A stretch of 64,000 nt of DNA. Origin: Corylus avellana. Taxonomy: Eukaryota; Streptophyta; Magnoliopsida; Fagales; Betulaceae. Positions within the stretch are counted from its first letter, which is position 1; the number at the start of each line of letters is the position of its first letter. The notes below the pieces were generated by a model, which saw only the letters and a list, made by a program, of their open reading frames with translations, was not told the origin of the DNA and did no database searches. The stretch spans positions 17,015,574 through 17,079,573 of the forward strand of contig NC_081543.1 of NCBI RefSeq assembly GCF_901000735.1, written 5' to 3'. Position numbers and translations under genes: made by a program. Below are positions 57,975 to 64,000 of this stretch, piece by piece.

Positions 57975-60071
57975 TGGTGGTTTCGGGTATAGGTTTAAAG
58001 ACTTCGGTCTTTAAACCTAAAGGAGCAGTGGTTTCGGGTATGGGTTTTCATAACCCAGGACATGATGGTCCATTAGGAGAAGCTCGCTCAGAAGAGATGG
58101 CATCGACGAAGAAGGAGAAGTTCACGTTTGGCGTGCGTCCTGACTCAGATAGGTCGGCAATCCCATCGCCGGTGGCCGCAAAGGTCTCATCAGAGGTCAG
58201 GGGGTTGGGTCAGCGGCTGAAGAAGTTTCCAAGGCGGTCGTCGACACTGGTGGCAAGGATTCTTTAAGTCCGGCGAGAGAGGCACAGTCCACCGGAAAAG
58301 AAAAAGCGGTGGTGACTTATAGGAGGAGGAAACGTGGGCCGCAGAGGTGGAAAGCCGCAATGATGGGCTCGCTAGAAGCTTCTTCTTCGGCTTCTGGGCA
58401 GGCGAAAGGAATTCTAGGATCGTGGCCGAGAACCATCTAGAAGGTGCCAGAGACGTCCTTCTCGCCGGAGAGAACACAGAATGTGCCGGAGCGCCGTATG
58501 GAGATTGGAGATGCTGGTGGGGGTTCGCCGGAGTGCTCTGTGGAGATAGGCGGTGCATGTGAGGACATGGGCTCTGCCTCAGATCAGTCTCTGGTGGCTT
58601 TTTCACCTCGTCGGATCTCTAGGATGTTGACAGGGGTATGTCGGGGGGAGGCTACGAATCTGTTTCAATCAGTTCATAGTGGATAGAAAGAAATTGGAAT
58701 TGGGACTGGGTCAAATAGGGAGGAGGACAGTATCTCAGCAACTATCGGTTTGGAGGAACTCGAAACAGAAAAGTGTTCTTCTTAATGGGTAGTAGAAAGT
58801 TGTCTCAATTTTTGCCCAAAAATAGGTGTTTCAGATGAGGGGAAGAAGGAGGAGTTGGTAGCTCTGTTCAAGTCTATTGAAGATGCCAGGAAGCAGTTTG
58901 ACTCTGATTTGGGGGATTTTTCAGGTAGTGCTATTCTTGTTGACAGGGGCTAGACGATCTCTATGCAAAGTAGGGGTCGTGGGAAGGGTCAAATTGGTGG
59001 ATCATGAAGCTTAACATCGTAGCATGGAATGTGAGAGGGTTGAATGCCCTCAAAAAAAGGTTGCGTATTAGGGGTCTTTTGAAGGAGTGGAAAGTAGATA
59101 TAGTTTGTTTGATTGAGACCAAGATGGAGACTATCTCCCGGGAGGTGGTTCACAGTCTTTGGGGTGGTCAACATGTGGGGTGGAAGTATAAAGGGTCTAA
59201 TGGTTTGTCGAGGGAGATGTTAATGATATGGGATAGGAGGGTGGTAGAGTGTAAGGAGGAGTATGTGGGGCAATTCTCCTTGGCATGCTCTTTCCAAAAT
59301 GTGGAGGACAACTGGGTTTGGGCGTTTGGAGGGGTTTATGGTCCGAATGAGGATGTGGAGAGGAGGGTCCTTTGGGAAGAGTTGGCTGGTTTATTGAATG
59401 TGTGGGAGGTTCCTAGGTGTTTTGGTGGGGATTTTAATATTGTTTGATTCCCTAGTGAGCGCTCTAGTGCTTCTTATTACTTTGCGGGCATGATGGACTT
59501 CTCGGACTTCATCTCGGAGAACAATTTGGTGGACTTTCCGATGATGGGGGGACAATTTACTTGGTCCAATAATCAAGAAAATGAGACCTAGTCTAGAATA
59601 GACCGGTTCTTGCTCTCCTCGGATTGGGAAGATCATTTCCCAGCAGTGTCACAAAAAAGACTTCAACGCATGTTCTCCGATCATTTCCCTATTTCTCTGG
59701 ATTGTGGGGTTCATTGCGGAGGTAAAAAGTATTTCAAATTTGAGAACATGTGGCTCAAAGCCGAAGGTTTTCTCGACAAGGTTAGCTCTTGGTGGGGATC
59801 TTACTCTTTCGAGGGTCTACCTAGCTATGTGTTGAAAGAAATGCTAGATGTTTTGAAAACTCTACTAGGACTATAGAGGAACTGACTCATCTTTTCTTCT
59901 TTACTCTTTACTCTTGGACGGCCGCTTGGCTAGTTCCTTTAGTAATTAGTTTCTCTAATTTCCTCTCTGATTTCTCTCCCTCTTAGGCGCTCTCTTTTAT
60001 GCTTCCCGTGTATATGGGTTGCGCCCCTCTGCGCTTTTGATATATAAATTTTTACTTATCAAAAAAAAAAA
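57975..60071 (+). mobile_element. L1 LINE with intact-looking endonuclease start but deleted RT, TSD of 16 bp
   Basis: GAAAAGGAAACAATGA is duplicated at 57959-57974 and 60072-60087, fixing both borders inside the Copia element. The order is a hairpin near the 5' end, ORF1-tail remnants (58089-58686), endonuclease (59004-59876), then directly the 3' end with GCGCCCCTCTGCGC and poly(A) at 60061-60071. The RT and zinc-binding domain are missing. Confidence 0.88.
59004..59876 (+). pseudogene. L1 ORF2 endonuclease domain
   Basis: The APE-type endonuclease motifs are all visible: IVAWNVRGLN, CLIETKM, GGVYGPN, CFGGDFNIV and SDHFPI. The frame is broken by TGA near 59446 and TAG near 59589, then shifts to frame 59610-59876. 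The enzyme nicks target DNA to prime reverse transcription. The downstream RT is absent. Confidence 0.85.
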
Positions 60072-60487
60072 GAAAAGGAAACAATGAATGAAATAAAACG
60101 AAGTGAATAGTGGGATGTTTGGTGACACATGATTGTGTACATTTATAGAGGGCAATTAGTAACAAGTCTTACTTAGTAGGTGGCCGGATCTGAAGATGGT
60201 GAGGAAGATAATTGAGGTACAGCAGTTGGTGGCCACGAGTGACGTGAATAAATGTATAATTGAGTGGTAGACTATGGTGCAAAGACTTCGGATAGGAAGA
60301 TGAAAGAGAATCAGATGGGGATGGCAAGATACTCGGAACAGATAGCGGTATGGAGAAGGTAAATGACTCAAAAGTAGTCACTAGTAGAATGGACATTTGA
60401 GAAATGTTGTGTAGACTTAACAAAGGTAACATCAACATTAGTAAAATATTGTCAAAGATTCGGATTATGACAATGGCAAGGTTCAAC

Positions 60488-61055
60488 TAGAGTGGCTTTT
60501 TTCGTTTGGATGGCAGCGCTAGGGAAGGTTCTTACATTGGACAGTCTTAGGAAGAGACAACTTATTGTGATCAATAGATGTTGCCTATGCAAATCGGATT
60601 GGGAGACAATCGATCATCTCTTTCTTCCTTGTGAGGTTGCCAAGGCATTATGGTATGCCATTTTCAGCCGTTTTGGATTGCATTGGGTTATGCCTAATAG
60701 TGTGGTAGATTTGTTTGCCTGTTGGTGGACGAGAGGTAGTTCTCGGAGAGCTACGGTGTGGAAGATGGTCCCTCTTTGTCTTATGTGGTGTTTGTGTAGG
60801 GAGAGAAATGTGAGATGCTTTTTGAGGATTGAGAGAGGACTCTGGAGGAGTTCAAGTCCTTTTTCTTCTTTTCTCTTTTCACTTGGACAGCTGCTTACTT
60901 AACTTCGCTAGTGATTAGCTTTCCTGAGTTTCTTGTTCTATTTTCTTCTTCTTTTTAGGCGTCTCTTGTATACGTCCTGTGTACTTGGGTTGTGCCCCTT
61001 TGCGCTTTTTGGTATATACAACATTAATTATAAAAAAAAAAAAAAAAAAAAAAAC
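60488..61055 (+). mobile_element. 5'-truncated L1 LINE (zinc-binding domain and 3' tail)
   Basis: The plus frame 60492-60902 (AFFVWMAALGKVLTLDSLRKRQ, CCLCKSDWETIDHLFLPCEVA) is the zf-RVT domain at the L1 ORF2 end with its Cys/His ligands kept. The tail has GTACTTGGGTTGTGCCCC and poly(A) to about 61055. A target duplication is not evident. Confidence 0.75.
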
Positions 61056-61590
61056 CTTTTTGGGCTCAAGAATACCCAAGAAAGACACATGGTAGCACGG
61101 GAATCAAGTTTATCAAACCTGGACCAAGATTGTGAACATAATAGACACATCCAAAGATTTTTGGTGTTAAGGCAAGTAAATGAAGGAAATAATGTGAAGT
61201 GAGGAGATGCTCTATCTAAGATAGAGGAAGACATTCTGTTAATAAAATAACATGTAGTTAGAGCTGCATCGCTCCAAAAACATTTTGGGACATGCATATT
61301 AAATAAGAGAGTTCGAGCAACTTCCAATAAATGACAATTCACTAAGTGACTATTACGTCCACATCGAGTATACTTATGAGATTCACGGCCTCTAGTATAA
61401 TTGCCTCATATAGAATTGCAACACCATGTGAACTATGACCACCTTTACCTTCACATCCTCTACTTGAACCACCAGAACCACCATGGGAGGTAACAAAGGC
61501 TGATCGGTCCTCAATATGATTGGAACTCAATGGTTTACCACTATTTGACAAAAGATATCGATACTTGTCCAGAAGAGAAAATATATACAA
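61028..61590 (-). pseudogene. Copia gag-end and integrase-end remnant
   Basis: Minus frame 61590-61342 (GKPLSSNHIEDRSAFVTSHGGSGGSS) resembles the end of Copia gag. Frame 61342-61060 (HLLEVARTLLFNMHVPKCFWSDA, CYFINRMSSS) is the C-terminal part of Copia integrase. They are adjacent, so protease and most of integrase are deleted. Confidence 0.65.
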
Positions 61591-61794
61591 ACAATAGCCA
61601 GAAACCTTAGAAAACCAACCAAAATACCACGAATGGAACCAACCAGCAAGAAAATAAAACAGGAACCACTAAACTGGAGAAAATAATGCAGAAATAGAAG
61701 GAAATCAGCACATATGACTAGACTGGTATGATTGGAAACTGCTGGAACTATAATGTTGAACCTTAAATTGAATCATACCTAATTGGCAATAACC

Positions 61795-62557
61795 TTAGGT
61801 TTGACCCCTGCTCCTTCTCATTCGGCTTTGGTTGCAAAGGAAGTCTGTCCTGCTCCTCCTCTGCAACTGGGTACCTCTCCCTTCTCGACAGCTGGCTCTG
61901 GTGATTCTTCCTGTGGGTTGGATGAACTTGGTACGAGACTTGCCTCTCTCATCCTAGTATGACGGAGAGTGGAACACCTATTTATTCTTCCGTCTCCAAG
62001 TCTCAGCTGGGGTACTCTCGGAGGGTGAAGAATAATACAAGTAAATAGCTGAATAAGAACAAGAAGTTGCTGGCTGAGTTTGTGGCGGATACTCCGGTGG
62101 TTGAGGAGGAGGGCTGTTCTGAGGGGGTGCTAGATGTGATGGATCTCACCCCCACCTTGGGATTAACTTTTGGGTAGGATGAGAGAAAACTCTTTTGAGT
62201 TTTTTTTTTGTCATTGAAGCGAATAGAGACCGTGATCCGGGGCTGTCTGTCTCCAATACTAAGGGGAAGAGGGAGCTTAAAAACTTGGAATGCTCCATTA
62301 ATTTTGAGACTAGAGGATGTGGCTCTAGTAGGGTCAAAGGGAGGGTGTTTTAGTTTTGCCTTGTAAGCTTAGGGTGGTTTTGGGTTTGTGTTTCAGGCTT
62401 TGTGTAGGTTCTTTTTGGGTGTTAGGGTGCATTTATAGGGATTTCTCTATGGGTTTTTGCGGGCTTTCCTTTGTATACACTCTGTGTACTTAGAGGCGCA
62501 TTGCATTTTTTTGATATATACAGGAATTACTTATCAACAAAAAAAAAAAAAAAACAA
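61795..62557 (+). mobile_element. L1 LINE fragment without RT
   Basis: ORF1-tail-like frames (CPAPPLQLGTSPFSTAGSG; LAEFVADTPVVEEEG) are followed by the 3' tail (TGTATACACTCTGTGTACTTAGAGG) and poly(A) at about 62541-62555. The 5' border near 61795 is approximate. Confidence 0.55.
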
Positions 62558-63213
62558 ACCTTATGCCAGTTAAGGACAGCTAACACCTGTAACTAGCACC
62601 ACTTTTCTCTTCCAAATCCGCCATAAATTTGCAGGCGGTGACTGATACTCACCATTGGCAACCACCAGAGACCAGTTTGCTGCCTCACACGCTGCCTTTA
62701 ATCACCCCTACATGATGCAACACACCACCACCAACCAAGACATCTATTGGCGCTAACATATGAACAACCACTAACTATGAGAACACTATCGACAACTAGT
62801 GTTGGCCGACCACCCTAAACACGACCGGTGACGACCATACCAGAGAGTCTCACCACTTAAACAAACAAACTTCGTTGGCCACCACACAACCATCGAGAGC
62901 CTTGAATCGTTCATCTACTCAGGGAAGAATTGACTGCCACAACAACCATGACACGGAACTACTGTCAACTACCTTACCACCGATGTCAACAACATTATGA
63001 GGATGACAACAACAACGTCTAGGCTATTAGAGTGATAATGGTGCCATCGGCCTCCAACCACGGGCGTTGAGCCTAAGCCCACAATATCGACACTATTGCA
63101 AAACTACATGGAAAGAAAAAGGAAAAAAAGAAAAAAAGATAAAGAAAAAGAAAAAGACGGACGCCTAGGCAGAGAGAAAGCTCGCAAAACAACAGAAATT
63201 TGTTAAACCCTCA
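62558..63213. other. Gene-free stretch inside the Copia element
   Basis: Rich in CACCAC/ACAAC trinucleotide-like patches, with an A/G-rich run at 63110-63155. No ORF of note. It is probably leader or gag remnant of the minus-strand Copia. Confidence 0.4.
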
Positions 63214-63231
63214 GATCTTACTCTGATACAG
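63214..63231 (-). promoter_or_regulatory. Copia primer binding site, tRNA-iMet-like
   Basis: On the minus strand TGTATCAGAGTAAGATC, close to TGGTATCAGAG, just inside an LTR end reading TTGACA. Confidence 0.55.
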
Positions 63232-63257
63232 TGTCAAGATTAATGTTTACATAAAAA

Positions 63258-63510
63258 TTCCAAGGGTTTGGCCCAAGTGGTGAAGGCCTTGGTTTAGGAG
63301 GTTTGCTCCCTTCAATGTCCAAGGTTCAACACCTCTTGGGTGCTAACAATCCTTTGGGGCCACACTCCCTGGTGAAAAGCCAGCGATTTACCCAGTTCTG
63401 TGTAGGGAAACTTCCAAGGGTGTGGTGCACGGGACCTATATTTACTTTGCAGGGGTGGGTCCGAAGGGCCCTGCCTTGTAGAGGTTCCCCGATATCAAAA
63501 AAAAAAAAAA
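63258..63510 (+). mobile_element. tRNA-derived SINE, first of a tandem pair
   Basis: It has A-box-like TGGCCCAAGTGG and B-box-like GGTTCAACACC at tRNA-like spacing, a tRNA-unrelated body (CCACACTCCCTGGTGAAA, GGGGTGGGTCCGAAGGGCC) and a terminal GATATC-poly(A). AAAAATTCC flanks it on both sides (left near 63253, right within the tail near 63505), though the right copy merges with the A run. Confidence 0.7.
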
Positions 63511-63750
63511 TTCCTAGGGTTTGACTCAAGTGGTGAAGGTCTTGGACTATGGTGGCATAACCATCAGGTCTAAGGTTCAAATCTCCTTGGGTGTAAACAA
63601 CTCCTTGTGGCCACACTCCTGGCGAAAGCCAAATTTAACTAATACGTGTAGTGGGGGTATGTTACACAGGTCCGGGGTTTATCCTTCAGGGGTGGGTACA
63701 CGAAGGGGCCTTGCCTTAGAAAGTTTCCCATCATCAAATGAAAAAAAAAA
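63511..63750 (+). mobile_element. tRNA-derived SINE, second of a tandem pair
   Basis: It starts TAGGGTTTGACTCAAGTGGTGAAGG, with B-box-like GGTTCAAATCT, a body homologous to the first SINE (GGCCACACTCCTGGCGAAA, GGGGTGGGTACACGAAGGGGCC), and ends CATCATCAAATG-poly(A). It is diverged from the first copy. Confidence 0.7.
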
Positions 63751-64000
63751 TGGTTTATAGTAAGGGAAAGATAACAACAAAGACAACAATACCCTTTTCC
63801 CTTTTATTACAATAATGCCTTTTTTGAAAGTTTGTACTTGATCAAAGGAGAAAAATAAGTTGTTCTTAGTATTCTGCTTCTAGATTGAGTCTATTGTAGT
63901 TAAATATATAGTCATGATTTTTATATGTACTTGGGGTCTGTCATAATGAGTCATTATGAACATGTGGTAATGAGTAGTGACTTGGCTATATTTGGTAACA
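63751..64000 (-). repeat. Copia LTR continuation to window end
   Basis: AACAAAGACAACAATACCCTTTTCCCTTTTATTACAATAA-type sequence at 63776-63820 matches 56306-56350, so this is the right-hand LTR of the minus Copia interrupted by the SINEs. The outer end is not reached. Confidence 0.55.

Larger units (their letters stand above)
56211..63764 (-). mobile_element. Minus-strand Copia retrotransposon with nested L1 and SINE insertions
   Basis: Read from right to left: LTR material (63232 onward, with SINEs), an iMet-like primer site, gag-end and integrase-end remnant (61590-61028), the linker to RT (60486-60088), RT (57888-57274), RNase H (about 56800-56650), a purine tract (plus GCTCCCTCCC, 56380) and left LTR material (about 56211-56380). 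The AAAGACAACAATA-type sequence occurs in both LTR portions (56312 and 63780). L1 elements split it at 57975-60071, about 60488-61055 and about 61795-62557. Many stops; inactive. Confidence 0.7.

Noticed and set aside
58190..58606. 138-codon minus-strand ORF rich in Pro/Ser
   Set aside because: Antisense of the L1 ORF1-tail remnant; composition follows the GC-rich L1 sequence.

Overview
This looks like nuclear DNA of a flowering plant, most likely a woody eudicot. The evidence is plant LTR retrotransposons primed by tRNA-Asp or tRNA-iMet, CACTA transposons with the TnpD/Transposase_24 gene pair, plant L1 LINEs, a tRNA-type SINE pair and one intron-rich DCN1-like host gene. A Fagales-like tree is only my impression. 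Two runs of exactly 100 N (16572-16671 and 33460-33559) divide the window into three contigs, so order and orientation across them rest on scaffolding.

Contig 1 (1-16571). It opens inside a gag/protease-only LTR element (copy A, to 4489) sitting in the 3' end of another LTR element (F), whose 2.06 kb LTR ends at 6911. A diverged relative of that LTR (G) follows to about 8754. A tandem array of roughly 370-420 bp units with coding potential (about 9995-16040) is split by a 4.4 kb gag-only, iMet-primed element (H, 10412-14848, TSD ATACT).

Contig 2 (16672-33459). A minus-strand tRNA-Asp element (C) lies in the 3' region of a plus-strand relative (D). Next comes a broken gene resembling the plant transposon protein domain PF20167, probably the gene of element F. 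A complete gag/protease-only element (B, 25301-32407, TSD GGCAC) interrupts it. B and its right flank repeat the first 5.5 kb of the window, with the same insertion site, so A and B are one insertion seen twice (segmental duplication, alleles or assembly redundancy).

Contig 3 (33560-64000). It holds a nearly complete CACTA transposon (TnpD with few stops, a Transposase_24 gene, subterminal repeats, right terminus at 42047) and a 1.5 kb solo LTR (E) inside an endo-beta-mannanase-like exon fragment. A non-autonomous CACTA (45575-48125, TSD AGA) carries two dense palindromic arrays. The only clear host gene is DCN1-like (cullin neddylation; first five coding exons 49365-55053). Its introns are filled with L1 copies, a minus-strand Copia element with nested L1s, and two SINEs. 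Its remaining exons must lie beyond the right edge if the gene is intact.

The main theme is modular non-autonomous retroelements. LTRs with different ends and different tRNA primers share promoter-proximal U3 cassettes, and related elements keep small hairpins, one with compensatory base changes, next to purine tracts even though their pol genes are gone.
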